Shown here piece by piece: positions 1 to 34,834 of a stretch of DNA of 64,000 nt; the first letter of the stretch is position 1, and each line of letters opens with the position of its first letter. The notes below the pieces were generated by a model. It was not told where the DNA came from and ran no database searches. It saw only the letters and a program-made list of their open reading frames with translations. The position numbers and the translations under genes are program-made. This DNA is from Drosophila persimilis (Eukaryota; Arthropoda; Insecta; Diptera; Drosophilidae): NCBI RefSeq assembly GCF_003286085.1, contig NW_020825308.1:1-64000 (forward strand). The letters run 5' to 3'.

Positions 1-101
1 TGGCACAAAGTAAAGAAAACGGCCAACAACCGCCGATCGCGCCCCCCAAATCACGACGACGTCGGCCAAACCAGGGGCCAGACTCTATCAAGGTACCCCC
101 C

Positions 102-103
<2 letters not shown>

Positions 104-139
<36 letters not shown>
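104..139. repeat. Poly-C homopolymer, 36 bp
   Basis: An uninterrupted run of 36 cytosines, preceded by two shorter C runs. Such a tract is rare in fly DNA and its length may be an assembly or sequencing artefact. Confidence 0.9.
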
Positions 140-140
<1 letters not shown>

Positions 141-473
141 ACGAAGCAGCCCGCGAACACCGTCCCCAGACCGCAAATAACGATCAACGAAGTCTAAGGG
201 ACGACCCGGCGCCAAGCCCAGAAGACGACCCCGGCTACGAACTACGGAACACGAACCCACGGAAGCATAAAAAGAAAAAAAAACGCACCCGTCAGCAGGA
301 GGGCCCGGGAGCACTGTCGAAACAGCCCGAGGATCCAATTGCACCGCAGAACCGCTGACGAGGACTCTCATCGAGGTACAACGCTAAAAGCCATCACCGC
401 AACATCAGCTCAAACCCTCGTTAAATAGCGCCACCTCCGATTGTAAGGCCACCAAAAGAAACTAGCCGCCGCA

Positions 474-1298
474 ATGAACGCCGCACCTGAAGACCACATC
501 GGGACGAACGAAATCGTCGACCTCACGGGGGACACCGACTCGGAGAGGTCCGACGTCTACACGGACACGGAGAGCGAAACGTCGTCCAGCACGGACGGCG
601 GAGAAGAGTACCCACGGACTCGGAGAAGAAAGGAGGAGACCCCCGAGACCCGAAGGTTCGACCCCCCGGCGCCATACTCCCGCCACTGACCGCCGGGCAG
701 CATCACTTTGCAAGGAGGGCCGTCGGAGCTGCCCTCGTACCAGCAGGCACAGAAAGGCATCCTACCACGCATCCCTCGGATCTCGGCCCCTTCGTTTTCC
801 GCCATGGGCGATAGATTCGACGACTACTCTAGGCCCCGCGACGTGACCCCCGATCTCCGCGGGCACATCGCCACCGACGAAGGGGACAGTCCCGACGAGG
901 ACAACAGCCACCATGGAACCACCATCCCTAACGAGGACCCCAACGCTGACGAACCCATGGAGACTAACGACTACGCGGAGACGGCACCACGGCGCACCCC
1001 GACGCCCGAAGTGTACGAGCTATCCGCTGCCGAGTACGCCGCCCGTTGGACGGTGGCTCCACCAGATTGGATAACAAACACCGCCAACCGAACCCTACCG
1101 ACGCCTTTAATCCAAGAAGTACTGCGGCGACTAGAGCCGCAGGGTCGGACCCTATTCGACAGCTGGTGGTTCGAGCAACGGTACCGGACCCACCGCCGCA
1201 CACCCAACGCACGAGTCTGCGTGACTCTCGTCGGGGAAGAAAGGGGAGGGTGTAACGAACCTAAAAGGGTTCGCTACAACGCCACTCCCAACGCCTAA
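474..1298 (+). pseudogene. Broken gag-like ORF of unknown element
   Basis: An ATG at 474 opens a frame that stops at a TGA (687-689) and then stays open in the same frame to 1298. The second part ends at a TAA directly followed by AATAAA-like sequence. Product features: an acidic, Ser/Thr/Asp-rich N-terminal stretch, then a Pro-rich stretch and a C-terminal segment rich in Arg and aromatic residues. Comparison with the internal duplicate (1480-1687) shows a one-base difference near 607 that shifts the frame, so the copy looks damaged rather than functional. The low-complexity acidic start and the repeat setting suggest a retroelement gag-like protein, but no domain is recognised. Confidence 0.35.
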
Positions 1299-1420
1299 TA
1301 AAACATAAATCAAATCAACCAATCAAACCGAACGCCCAAGATCCGATCCATCCCCTCTACGATAGGCCACCCCCGACGTCTCCCTTAAAGTTACATCTAA
1401 TTCTACAAATTTCTTGTGGA

Positions 1421-1693
1421 TTGACCCCGTGGACGCGACTGAGCTTACCTCAGCCTGAAATAGGTCCATCACAAGAGTACACCACGGACTCGGAGAAGAA
1501 AGGAGGAGACCCCCGAGACCCGGAGGTACGACCCCCCGGCGCCATACTCCCGCCACTGACCGCCGGGCAGCATCACTTTGCAAGGAAGGCCGTCGCAGCT
1601 GCCCTCGTACCAGCAGGCACAGAGAGGCATCCTACCACGCATCCCTCGGATCTCGGCCCCTTCGTTTTCCCCCATGGGCGATATATTGACTGA
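1421..1693 (+). pseudogene. Partial second copy of the gag-like ORF segment
   Basis: This is a duplicate of 606-815 in a different reading frame, open for 90 codons and flanked on both sides by the 37-bp repeat. It has no complete gene structure. Its frame probably reflects the original one, because the other copy carries a one-base indel close to its start. Function unknown. Confidence 0.35.
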
Positions 1694-2302
1694 GCTTACC
1701 TCAGCCTGAAATAGGTCCATCACAACGCCGACCAGAACTAGAAGTAACTTACAAAGAAGACCCGACCGCGAGCACAAGTCAGCACGTTTAAGCTAAGAAT
1801 CTAGAGAAATATAAGTTATCAGTTTCACCAACAATAAACCCAAGTTATAAACGCCAAAACACATTTCGCTGCGTAAGTTCATTTGATACCACCCCACCCC
1901 AAGTCCACGCACGCCGTTTGTTATACACGACAAGCAGCGCTCGCCCCAGCCCCGGTCCACCAGTCCGGTCCACCAACCCCGACGTCTCCCTCAAAGTTCC
2001 ATCTGCTTCTACAAATTTCTTGTGGATTGACCCCTGGACGTGACTGAGCTTACCTCAGACTGAAATAGGTCCATCACAGTTGACATCAGTCCCCAGTTGG
2101 CATCAGTGACTTAAGTATGAATATGTATTCCCTCAGATCTTAAAAAATTCCTTGAGGTCGTTCCTTTGGAGAGAAAGATTCCGGTTCCACCAGAGTGGCT
2201 TGGACCTCTTCTTTGTTCTCGAGGGTTTGCACTATTCATGCTAGGCGTCCAATAACGCATTGGATAGGGTCTCTAGGGACTTCTCTATATCCTCCGCGGA
2301 TT

Positions 2303-2753
2303 TCACTGAGCCCGAATTCGCGAGCTTCGAAGTAACTGTCTTTTTAAACTTTTCCCAGTTTGTATTCCGGGGGCTTCTATAGACTGTTGTCTATCTGTCC
2401 AAGAGTGATTGAATTCGCACTTAAACTGAATGTTCTTATGATCTGAGAAGGATGGTATTTTAAGGAATCTCCAGCCAGATACCCGAGTACTATTTCCCGT
2501 TGCAAGTGTTAGGTCTAGCACGTTGGATGAGGTGGGACCTACAAAGTACGCTAGTGTGCTCCTCCCCAACGTTTGCTATTCCTAAATACGTCGATAGTAT
2601 AAAGTCTAAGAGTGACTTACCACTGGCATTTATGCTGGGGCTTTCCCGCACATTGTGGTCAGCATTGGCGTCTTGCTTGCTTTTATGCAAGTTGAGCTGC
2701 AGCACACTCAGCATCATAGGTGGCTGGCTCAGTTGCACATGACGGGTTGACAT
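2303..2753 (-). pseudogene. Retrotransposon ORF2 remnant (AP-endonuclease domain pieces)
   Basis: Two minus-strand frames carry pieces of an exonuclease-endonuclease-phosphatase domain. One (from 2753) has the first strand, VLQLNLHKSKQDA, and then jumps to a later part; the other (to 2303) has the end, with NVLDLTLATG and the SDHKNIQF histidine motif. The middle of the domain is deleted and the frame is shifted, and no reverse transcriptase follows, so this is a dead ORF2. Confidence 0.65.
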
Positions 2754-4089
2754 CGAGCGTCAGGTCACCGTCCTCCTCCTCTTCCTCGGAGTCTTCGAGC
2801 CCAAGACCCTGGGTGGCCACCACGATGGACTCGAGGCCCAGGTCCTTCTCCACCTCACCTGCCAGTAGGGAGTGCGCATTTTTGGGGTGGCGCTTCCCGA
2901 ACCTGGGGTACAGCAGATCCTCTGCCTCCTTGTTGATCTGAAGGATCACACATTGGTCCCCCTCGCTGGGTAGTGGGCTACTAATGTAGAGGATCCTCCA
3001 GTCCACCGTTGGCACTTCCGCGTTTTGACACTGAAGGAGCTTCAGCGCACGGTCCCCTTGGATTTTGATTGGGAAGAGTACCTTCGCCTTAGGCTTGAAC
3101 GGGATAAGCTCCCGGTCCACAACCTCCAGCTTGGCCCCCTCCCACATCGCATCCAGTTGGCAGACCGTGCGCGTCAGCCACCTTAGGGTTGGGACGTCCT
3201 TGCACTTCAGTATTTTTACCCCATTGAGCCACCCAGCACCATCGAAAGTGGGCATTGGGTCCGCGGGGTCTTCCTCCATCCGCGCAAACAGTGCGTTGAC
3301 AAGACGCGCATGCACCAGTTTCCACTGTGCCGCTGTCATCCTGCCGTTCTCATCGCTGCGGTCAATGAGTGCCACGATCAAATGTCGTTTGGTCACGTCA
3401 CTGACCTTCGCTTTGAGCTGTGGTGTTGGCTTCTTGGCCGCTTTCGGCGGAGGGGCTGCACTCTTGGTGCCGCGTTGACGCTTGCTCGCTGGAGTGTCCT
3501 TGATGGCACTCTCAGTCGAGCGTTGCCTCTTGGTGGCCATCATCTCTTCCACCTTATTGGGAAATTCGCCGTTCGACGCCCTCATCTGTGGCATTTGGGC
3601 GTAGTGTAGCCGGCCCTCCTCTACTCGCTGCTCGGCCCAGGCTAGCTTGACTTTCTCCTCCTGGGAGATGTCAGCCTTTCCCTGCAGCCGGCTTTTGATG
3701 TTGAGGGCCGCTTTGTATTGCGCTTTGGCCTTCTTCCCCTCTTTGGAACGCTTCGGCCCTTCCCTACGCAGGGAGCTGGTGTCTGGTTCCGGCGAGCGGA
3801 GAAGGCTCTCTTCCTCCGTCCTGCTTAATGAGAGCACGCTCTCCAGATCCGTGTCTGTGTCGACTACGGCATCTGTGCGGCTTACTTTGCAGGCGGAGTG
3901 AGTTTTTGTTGTTGTTGTGGCAGTAGCTTTACAACTGACCTGGCCTGCTCCCGCCAAGTCCGAGGTGTGACCGCTGGCGACACGCAGAGAGGATTGCTCT
4001 TCCCCGTGCCCGCCGGTGGTAGCAGTCACGCTTCCCACCGACGTTTGGGTTGACATCCCAACCCGAGTTTTCTCGTCCGTCTGCTCCAT
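2683..4089 (-). CDS. Retrotransposon ORF1 (gag-like, DUF4780-type)
   Basis: An intact 468-codon frame from ATG (4089) to its stop. The N-terminal half is Ser/Thr- and Lys-rich with nuclear-localisation-like basic clusters (about residues 110-230). From about residue 234 to 410 lies a globular segment beginning KRHLIVALIDRSDENG with many conserved Trp residues, typical of the DUF4780-like nucleic-acid-binding region in LOA/R1-type ORF1 proteins. An acidic tail (poly-Glu near residue 430) follows. ORF2 overlaps its 3' end in another frame, as in related LINEs. In the family it packages element RNA. The frame is undamaged although ORF2 is wrecked. The family assignment is from recognition of the domain only. 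Confidence 0.7.
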   Translation of the reverse strand: MEQTDEKTRVGMSTQTSVGSVTATTGGHGEEQSSLRVASGHTSDLAGAGQVSCKATATTTTKTHSACKVSRTDAVVDTDTDLESVLSLSRTEEESLLRSPEPDTSSLRREGPKRSKEGKKAKAQYKAALNIKSRLQGKADISQEEKVKLAWAEQRVEEGRLHYAQMPQMRASNGEFPNKVEEMMATKRQRSTESAIKDTPASKRQRGTKSAAPPPKAAKKPTPQLKAKVSDVTKRHLIVALIDRSDENGRMTAAQWKLVHARLVNALFARMEEDPADPMPTFDGAGWLNGVKILKCKDVPTLRWLTRTVCQLDAMWEGAKLEVVDRELIPFKPKAKVLFPIKIQGDRALKLLQCQNAEVPTVDWRILYISSPLPSEGDQCVILQINKEAEDLLYPRFGKRHPKNAHSLLAGEVEKDLGLESIVVATQGLGLEDSEEEEEDGDLTLDVNPSCATEPATYDAECAAAQLA

Positions 4090-4400
4090 TATTGGCCCGA
4101 AGGTCCATTCAGGTTGATATTTTTCGGGGGGACCACCCCCTAGCGTTTTATGCCTGCCCGCCAGGCACCTCTAGCCATGGCTCTGGTTCAGTTCCCCCAA
4201 CCTTGGATTGGGAAAACACTGGACCATTGCCTTAGCTAGACACTTTATTGCCTCGGACAGAGCAAGCGGCAGTGCATTACCCTCGTCCGTGATAATGGAG
4301 TGTCCATTGCCCAGCCGGCACCCTCGTGGAGGGTTCAGCTAGAGGATTTTCGCCGGCCGTTTTATGGTTAGGTTTTATTAAGTACTTCCTGCCCTATAAA
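4090..4400 (-). mobile_element. 5' leader of the LINE
   Basis: About 300 bp upstream of the ORF1 start, more GC-rich than what follows and without an ORF. It reads as the 5' untranslated region of the minus-strand element; the edge near 4,390, where the DNA becomes AT-rich, is approximate. Confidence 0.4.
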
Positions 4401-4461
4401 AGTAATAATTAGTTGATTTGTTAAATTTACCTAACCTATATTAGGTACTAAGATAAACCTT

Positions 4462-4535
4462 TTGCCACTCGGCGGATAAATATAAAACTGACTTATGATA
4501 CTCAAGCTTCCCTCCCTGGTCGTTCGCCAGGTCCG
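4462..4535 (+). repeat. Dispersed repeat, copy 1 (pair with 5965-6051)
   Basis: This segment, with the core CCACTCGGCGGATAAATATA and later CGTTCGCCAGG, recurs in the same orientation about 1.5 kb downstream. It is probably an end of a mobile element; the family is unknown. Confidence 0.55.
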
Positions 4536-4778
4536 TCTTTCATCTTTACAACCCTATCCTGGCCTCGGTGATTGCCCTGATCGTTCGTATAAAACGGGCT
4601 TTTCCCTGTCTTTTATAATGGTCGGACTCATTCTGTCCGCCCTGTGTGTAAGTCATTCGGTTTTTGTAAGTGCAATGGACATTAGTCCGAATATGTGAAG
4701 TTGAGGCGGTTGATAATTTCCTCAATGTTCGAGACTGTGTTAAACGATGCTAAAAGCGAGTCGGCAGGGCCCCTAATC

Positions 4779-4952
4779 CTATCTCTGATTGTACCTCTTG
4801 TATAGCGCAAGGGCAGCCCAGGAGGCCACGTGGAAATCTGGTAGTGGTTTTACCGCATCCAGAGCTACACCACTCACGGACGCCTCATCCATGGTGACCG
4901 GCACGTAGGCCTTTGTCTCGGTTGCCGGAATTTTCAACTGTGCAGCGTCCAT
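4779..4952 (-). CDS. Short coding-like ORF, 57 residues, unknown
   Basis: An ATG at 4952 opens 57 codons to a TAG at 4779-4781. The frame continues open a few codons upstream of the ATG. The product is soluble and mixed in composition (starts MDAAQLKIPATETK, ends near ALALYKRYNQR), which looks more protein-like than the AT-rich surroundings. It lies between the LINE and a repeat, so it may be the start of a gag-like gene of another element. No known family is recognised. Confidence 0.2.
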   Translation of the reverse strand: MDAAQLKIPATETKAYVPVTMDEASVSGVALDAVKPLPDFHVASWAALALYKRYNQR

Positions 4953-5964
4953 TGATTCGACTTTTTCTCCCGAGCCACGTTAAATATCTAAACCAAGCTC
5001 GTCGAAAAATTCTACTAAATCGTCATATGCGGATTCTTATTTCCGATCGCCCCTTTATATACTTTTGTCTTTGTCGTAGATATTTTTTTTCTGGCCAGCC
5101 GTGGTAGCCGCTTGTAGCCGTTGGCGTCGAATTCAAATTCCCCCAAGCACAGATTTGTGATGTGATTTGTTATTGTATAGCAGGGTATGATGTTTCTTTT
5201 TATGTGAAAAATTACGCCCAAATGATTTCGGATATACATATGTATGTAACAATTTTATATTCGTTTCCCTAGTTCCTTTTTTCCGTATTTTTTATATTTT
5301 GTATCTTCGTATTCTTTGTAGGTGATGTTTGAACAAAATTTCCACTTACACGTTCTTTTTTCTTAATGGCCTCCTCCACTTGGTATTTCCCCAATTTAAT
5401 CTTCGTATTTTCTAATGGGTTTCCTCCAGTTGGCCGTCTCATCTTTTTGTTCTCCGTTGGTGAAACTGATTTTGGATTTTACTTCCTGCCTTACGATTTT
5501 TTTGGCGCAACTTTTGCACGCACTTCCCACTGTATTTTGTGGAGTCTTTAGAGGTATGGACCCACCGATCTATTTGTGCATCTGCTCCGAGGCCCAATTT
5601 ATTTAGTAACTTTCTGATTGGCGTTAATGCTCTCAATCACTTTCTCCTTCACTTTCGTTTGGTTTGCCGAACTTTTTTTTATATTTGTTCTTTGGGTTTA
5701 TAAGACTCCCACTTCCTTTTTTTTTGATTTTTTTCTTGACCGAATTGTTTCATTTGTTTTACTTGAGAGGGCGTTGCACTCAATACTTTTTTAATTTGTT
5801 TTTAATTTTTTTTTTCACCGAATTTTACTACGAATTAGTTACTTTAATTTTTATTAATAATAAATAATAATATTCATTAATAATTAATATATATTAATAA
5901 TAATAACACTTTATTTGTTCTTATGACCTTATAGAGAGTGCAGGGCAAGTACGAGAATATGTTG

Positions 5965-6051
5965 CTGCCACTCGGCGGATCAATATAAAACTAATTTATG
6001 AAACTCAAACTTCCCGACCTCGAGCCCTCCCCGGTCGTTCGCCAGGCCCGT
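5965..6051 (+). repeat. Dispersed repeat, copy 2 (pair with 4462-4535)
   Basis: Same sequence as at 4462-4535 with scattered substitutions and an extra 13 bp or so in the middle. The DNA between the copies is AT-rich with no credible gene. Confidence 0.55.
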
Positions 6052-6834
6052 CGCTGTTCCTCATAAACGCTGACATTGCGCCTCGTGTCTGGTGTCCGAT
6101 GCAGGCTGGCACCCAGGTGTCGCGACGGTCAGCGATTCTGCCTACTCAACAGACTTGTAGAAAGTCGCTCCGCTCAGTGGCCAATTTCGTTGGGATTTGT
6201 CAACTTACAGGTACTATGCAATTCTTTGTAGCCCAGTAGATTGCTAAAGGTTTTTTGTTTCAATTGTACTCTGCCTTTCATTAAACCACGCCTAAGGAAT
6301 CGTAAATTGCTGGAACGTTGGTAATTCGTTATTTTAATTGATTGAGGGCTACCCATTTTTTTGTGTATATTATAAAAGGCCTAACCTAACCTCTATATAA
6401 TTACATTTACCATTAAAACTTCCTTATCGAACGAAAAACCGAAGCATTACTACAACTTTGAAGTTTTGTCCTTCCAATAATATTTATTTAATTAATATAT
6501 CTTTATATGTCGGAAATATCCCAGAGCATCCAGTCGGGGCCGATAATGGAATAGCTATATGAATGGCAGGAATATAACTAAACTGTAGGACTAATAAATA
6601 AAACGCGTATTTCATTAAAGATTATTTTTAATATGGTTTATTTAGTAATATTTTGTTTATTTTTAAATATGCAGACACATTAAAATGTTGAATATATCCC
6701 AATCTGATTATTATCGGTATTTTGCTTTGAAGAGCAAAGCATGGCAAGGACTCCTTGGTGAGGACTTCCTTTTGAGATTTTTGTGCTTGGGTTTCGGTTA
6801 AATATGCCCATATGTATATAGTATATGCTGTATA

Positions 6835-7255
6835 TGTGTTTGCTTCAACGTTTACAACGAGTTTTTATTCATATTTTGTATACTTACATACTCGTAGTTT
6901 GGTGTTGATTTCTGTCTCTTTACTTTCCAATATGTTCATTTGACCTATTTATAGTTTTCTTTTTCCTTGTGGTAATATTTTGATGTTTTACTTTGATCTT
7001 CTTACGAGTTAAAATTGTCCAACATTGTTTCCTGGGCTACTTTGGTGTCTGGTGTTTGATTTCGTTTTAAAGCATATTTTTTATAATGTATGTACTATAT
7101 ATATTTTGCTTCAACGTTTACAACGAATTTGTAATCATAATTACATATATTTAATTCATTTTTTTGAACTATGCTTCTTTTTCTTATTTTCGTTTCCTTT
7201 ACTGTTTCTATTTGATGTTTTAACTTTTGTCTTCTTACGATTTAAAGCTACATAA
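6835..7255. repeat. Diverged local tandem duplication
   Basis: The sequence TTTGCTTCAACGTTTACAAC at about 6839 returns at about 7104, each followed by related T-rich sequence ending in a TGATGTTTTACTTTGATCTTCTTACG-like stretch. The period is about 265 bp and the copies are clearly diverged. Confidence 0.5.
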
Positions 7256-9744
7256 ACTTGTGGTTTCTTCACGTTTTTTGTGGGCTTGCTTACCTCTCAT
7301 TCGGGGCTTTCTTCCTCGTCCAACCATCAAAAATATATACATATATACATATGTACATATATATGTATGTATATATGTATTTATAGGTTAATATTCGCAT
7401 GCAATGGAGCTATGAAAAGTAATTTCTATATATGCATGCTACATATAAATATTTCTTTTGGTTATTCGTTCCTCCAATCCAATGGAGTCTCACAGGGAAT
7501 TGTGCAGTATTCCGCCATATACTACATACATATGTACATACATACATATATAGGTACAGGCATATATACTATATATTTATGTTAATATTACATTCTGTAT
7601 ATGGTAGCTTATAACATTTGTATTATGCAAATTTGTAACAAAAACGTAACCTCAACTTTTTCTTTGTGCAGTGATTTGTGATTTGGTATTCCCCGTATAT
7701 GGGGCTCCCCTGCCCTCTGAGGCCACGAAGTGGGGTTCCTCTTGCATGCATTGTTTCGTAAGAAGAGAGGAGGGGGCTGTGGCTGTGGCTGTGGCGGAAG
7801 TCGATGCTGGGGTCCAACCCCACCATATTGGTTACAATTAATATTTAAGTATGTATAGTTAATAAGTCACTACAGCGATTCGTCTTCGTCACCGACTACA
7901 ATTTTTGGTGTCTTGGATTGCTATTGGTAGTAAAGTTTGATGTCTTGTTTTGCTTCGATGTTGATTATTGACATTCAACATCGGCTTTTGGGCAATACAT
8001 TATAACTGTATACATACACATATTATAAATACATAACTACATATATTTAAATGTAGATTAACTTTAAAGCGTTTCTTAACTCTTGGTTTTATTGCTCCTC
8101 CACCACTTCCTTGTTGTTGATTTTGATTTTGGTTTTCTTTTATCGATCGTAAAATATCGTTGTTATTCTTGTTGCATCTTGGTGTTGCTTATGTTGATTG
8201 GCTTTTTGTGCTTCTGTTTGTGCTTTGGCATTTCCCTTCCCGTCCAACCAGCCGGAACTGGATCCGGATCCGGCTCCATTTCCATATTCTTGTCTATAAC
8301 TACGGCGTACAAATTTAACGGAAAAAGTTTCGCTGGGCAGAGGTTGAAGCGTTGCTTCTGTAGGGTTTTGGTAATTGGGTAACTCAGGGTCGAATCAAAT
8401 CATACCTGAACCATGACTCGCATTCAGATCCAACTTCTTACGGGCCACTAAGTCGCCGCGAGAGCCGAAGCCAAGCTTCGACTCCTCCAATTCGAATAAT
8501 CGTAGTATAGGCTAACTAAGTATATGTATCTACATACAATGTAATGATCACACTCACACACCCAAGTGTACGCATGCACCCGCTGGACCTGGGCGTGCTC
8601 CCAGACTATACTCTAGTACTCTAGAAAAGACGGTGAGTGGGTGACGGAGGTAGGCCTAGGCTGATGTGAAGGTCTGGGGCAGTTCCGGGGTTAGAAAAGT
8701 TAAGATTATAAGGTTAACATTGGGTGGCTGAACACGTTAATGCTTATTGTTAAATCGTATTTGATCTTTCTGTGCTGGCTGATTCCTCCTGTAATATTGC
8801 TTTGGCTCCTCGTTAACGGCTTAGTCTAGACACGTGGGTGAGGCAAGCTTGGGAGATCCAATGTGCATACATACTGGTACGTATGTACGTATGTACGTAT
8901 GTACAGTGCTGGTCTATTGCTTCGGTACGTTTCGTTTGGATTCGAGTGGTTCCTCTTTTTTGATACGTTTGACGAGTTTTATTGGTGTTATTGGTGTTCA
9001 TTTTAAGGCTTCCGTGGTGTGTACTTATAGTCCAGAACTGCTAAAGTTTCATGAACTGCGGCCACAGGCCAGGGTACAGGGGGGCAAACAAAAATTGGGT
9101 GGAGTGGAGGTATAGGCTTTCCTTATATAGGAAACATTAAGCAAAATGAACCATGCGCATCAAGAACTGAAAAGTAAAAAGTTCAGAAATGATAGATAAA
9201 TAAATAATATTCGTTTATCGCATATAAAATGTTTTATTTTATGTATGTATGCATAAATACAAATATAATTTTGGTTTCTTTTTAGTTGTTTTTTTTTTGC
9301 GTTTTTTTCTGTTTTGTTTCGTTTGTTGTATTTTTTATTTATTTTTGTTGTTGTATTGTTTGCAAGATCAAGATGAATAACAATTTAAAGCACTTAAAAA
9401 AGCATAAGATAAGGTAAAATAAGGTAAACTAAAGAATATACATACATATGTTAATTATTGTATTTTACTTATATTGAGGTTCCTACTCAACTATCCATAT
9501 CTAATCGATTTGTGGCTGCTTTCAAGGGTGTGGGCTCATCTTTCCTATATATAGGGGCTTTTATATTCTCGTTGATTTTCAGTTTCTGATCTCTCTTGAT
9601 CTTCGATTTCTGTTTCAGAAACGGGGCAGCGCTCAAGGTACACACGTTGTACATATATTGAGTTTGATTCTGTTTCAACCTTCTATACATTCTCTTGAAA
9701 TAAGACCTACATATAGAACTGAGTACTCGAACGCAAAAAAAAAA

Positions 9745-9853
9745 AAACAGAAACAGAAACAGAGAGAGAGAGATATGTATAGAGAGACAAAAAAAAGAGT
9801 GTTTTTGAGAGAGATAGAGAGAGAGAGAGAGAGAGGGGGGAAAGGTAGAGAGA
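9745..9853. repeat. GA-rich low-complexity tract
   Basis: An imperfect purine tract of GA dinucleotides and A runs. GA tracts on fly X chromosomes can act as GAGA-factor/CLAMP or MSL sites, but nothing here shows use. Confidence 0.7.
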
Positions 9854-11133
9854 CAGCGACAAATACACAACTAGAGTTGAATTGCAGAAGTGTCGGCAAA
9901 CACGATTGATCCATTTAAAATGTAACACCATTCTTAAACGTTATAAATTATTATCGAATACGTATACAACACATATAGAGATATCGTAGAAAAATATGCA
10001 GTGGCCTAAAGCTCACACATACATACACTCAACAAGCGCTTTACGCAAAACATTAACAAAACATTGTGGGCATGCATGGCTGACTGCAATTTCGAAATTG
10101 TCAAACAATTGGTATCTAAAAGCTGCTGTTTACTTTTCGTTCTGCATTTTTGAAGAGGTTGAAAAACGATCTCAGTACCGGTCAGGATTCATACGCGAAG
10201 TTTTTGCTAAAACGTTAGTGAATTCAAAATTTTCTTCTAGGAAGTTTCTATGCAAAGTATATTATTATATAATATATGTTTTGCACTTTTGCATATAATC
10301 GGTAACTGATATCAACTGTAAAATGCGTTAAAGAGGCATCTTTTGATTTCGGATACGCTCTAAGGTTGGTTATTCGGTTTGAAACACATTTTCGGCACGT
10401 ACATACATATTTGTGTGCAAATGTACATCCTACACATTAAGGTGCTGCCCAGCTGCATCTATGCGAAACAATTGTAGAATATGCCAGGAGGACAGCAGCT
10501 GGTGGGTGCACAGATGTGGTTGTAAGGCGATTATAGGGCGGATAAAGTACATACATATGCACATCGAGATATCAAGCTGTGCAAAGGCTATGCAAAGTAA
10601 ACGTAGGGACGAACATGCTCTCTTATTTGTAGTCATCTGTTGATGTCTGTCCTCGCCATTACTGAAGTCCCAATCAACGGTTTTCTTTTCGTTTCTCCTG
10701 CTTTCCTATATAATTATCCTTAATCTCTTTCGTTTCCTTTTGATTAACTTGCAAGTCCAAAACTTGATTCCCTGTCTGCTTACTCTTCTCCTTTGTTGGT
10801 ATACTTCGCGATTCTCTCTTCGCACATCGGAACTGCTGCAGCTACGCTCATGTTACTTCTCTTCTTGCTCCTCTTAAGCAGCTACTACATATATGTACAT
10901 AAATATGCCTGCGCAGGGCGGGGAGTTTTTTGCAGTTGTGTGCAGGAAAGGAATCTTTTGAATTAGAGTGGGGGGAGGGGGGTCCATTTTAAACGTAAAG
11001 CGAGACAATTAAATAAAAGTAGATACATACATATACAACTAAGAATTACACACAAATTAAAAAATATATTTATAAAGCTACAACTATTACAAAAAAAAAT
11101 CAACACACACACACACATACAATAGTAACACGA

Positions 11134-11390
11134 TTAAAAGGGAAGGGGGCGGGGGCAGGGGTGGCAGGGCGACTTTCTGTGCGCATCTTGGGGGACTGGT
11201 GCGGGGGGAGGAGCGCGGACGCGGACGCGATCAGGGGTCTTCGATTGGCGACGTTCTCGGCTGTCTATTGCGATAGAATTAACGATGTCCCGGGAACGAG
11301 GATTCAGAAATTCATTTGTCATGTTTTTCGCGGCGGGGGCGTCGGTGGCGCCGGCCCGGTCAGCGACGCGGACGCAGGCGCTGAATGAGA
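11134..11390 (-). CDS. csw: Possible alternative 3' coding exon of csw
   Basis: The tail exon contains an internal consensus donor (TCAG|GTAAGC, GT at 11,553). Downstream on the minus strand, an AG at 11,392-11,391 could open a GC-rich exon whose phase-1 frame stays open for about 85 codons to a TAA at 11,134. A second AG 10 bp later would give a short end (…PPTPPPRKT). The GC content and open frame stand out against the AT-rich 3' DNA, but the polypyrimidine tract is weak. csw is known to have alternative tails; this particular one is my inference. Confidence 0.3.
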
Positions 11391-11440
11391 CTGAGACGCA
11401 GCGGTATAGGATGACGCATGGCTCGGCTGGCGTAGGCCGA

Positions 11441-34693
<23,253 letters not shown>

Positions 34694-34834
34694 TTTCTTA
34701 TTGAATGCGCACTTAAAAAATAAATTAATGGTACACCAAAGGAAAAAAAATGAAACTTATGTCTATATGATTTGTTTAAACTTATTTTACGGTTGGATTT
34801 GGATACAAAAAAAAAACTATGGATAGGCTAGGCT

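Larger units (their letters stand above)
1..2100. repeat. Unclassified GC-rich repeat with internal duplications
   Basis: This GC-rich block is unlike the AT-rich DNA that follows. It has a 36-base C run (104-139), a broken reading frame (474-1298), and three near-identical 37-bp copies starting GACTGAGCTTACCTCAG at 1437-1473, 1688-1724 and 2042-2078. A block of about 99 bp at 1375-1473 recurs at 1981-2078, and about 208 bp at 606-815 recurs at 1480-1687. Such scrambled duplications are typical of decayed mobile DNA. I do not recognise the family; a retroelement gag or 5' region is possible. The right edge meets the LINE fragment near 2,100. Confidence 0.6.
2100..4400 (-). mobile_element. LOA/R1-like non-LTR retrotransposon, 5' part, internally deleted
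   Basis: Minus-strand LINE fragment. Reading 4,400 to 2,100 there is a 5' leader, an ORF1 with a DUF4780-like core (2683-4089), then pieces of the ORF2 endonuclease domain. The reverse transcriptase is missing, so the copy cannot move by itself. The ORF1 type and the endonuclease motifs resemble the LOA clade elements known from the obscura group (Trim, Bilbo), but the exact family was not determined. Confidence 0.75.
6052..11130. other. AT-rich DNA downstream of csw, no gene seen
   Basis: About 5 kb with microsatellites, poly-T tracts and short chance ORFs, but no coding block with splice sites or a recognisable domain. Part may be csw 3' UTR, since csw ends at 11,441 on the minus strand and several minus-strand AATAAA motifs occur in 9.2-11.1 kb, but I cannot place the cleavage site. 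Confidence 0.5.

Noticed and set aside
9487-9931. Several overlapping minus-strand frames rich in Ser/Leu/Phe
   Set aside because: Translations of the GA/CT low-complexity tract.
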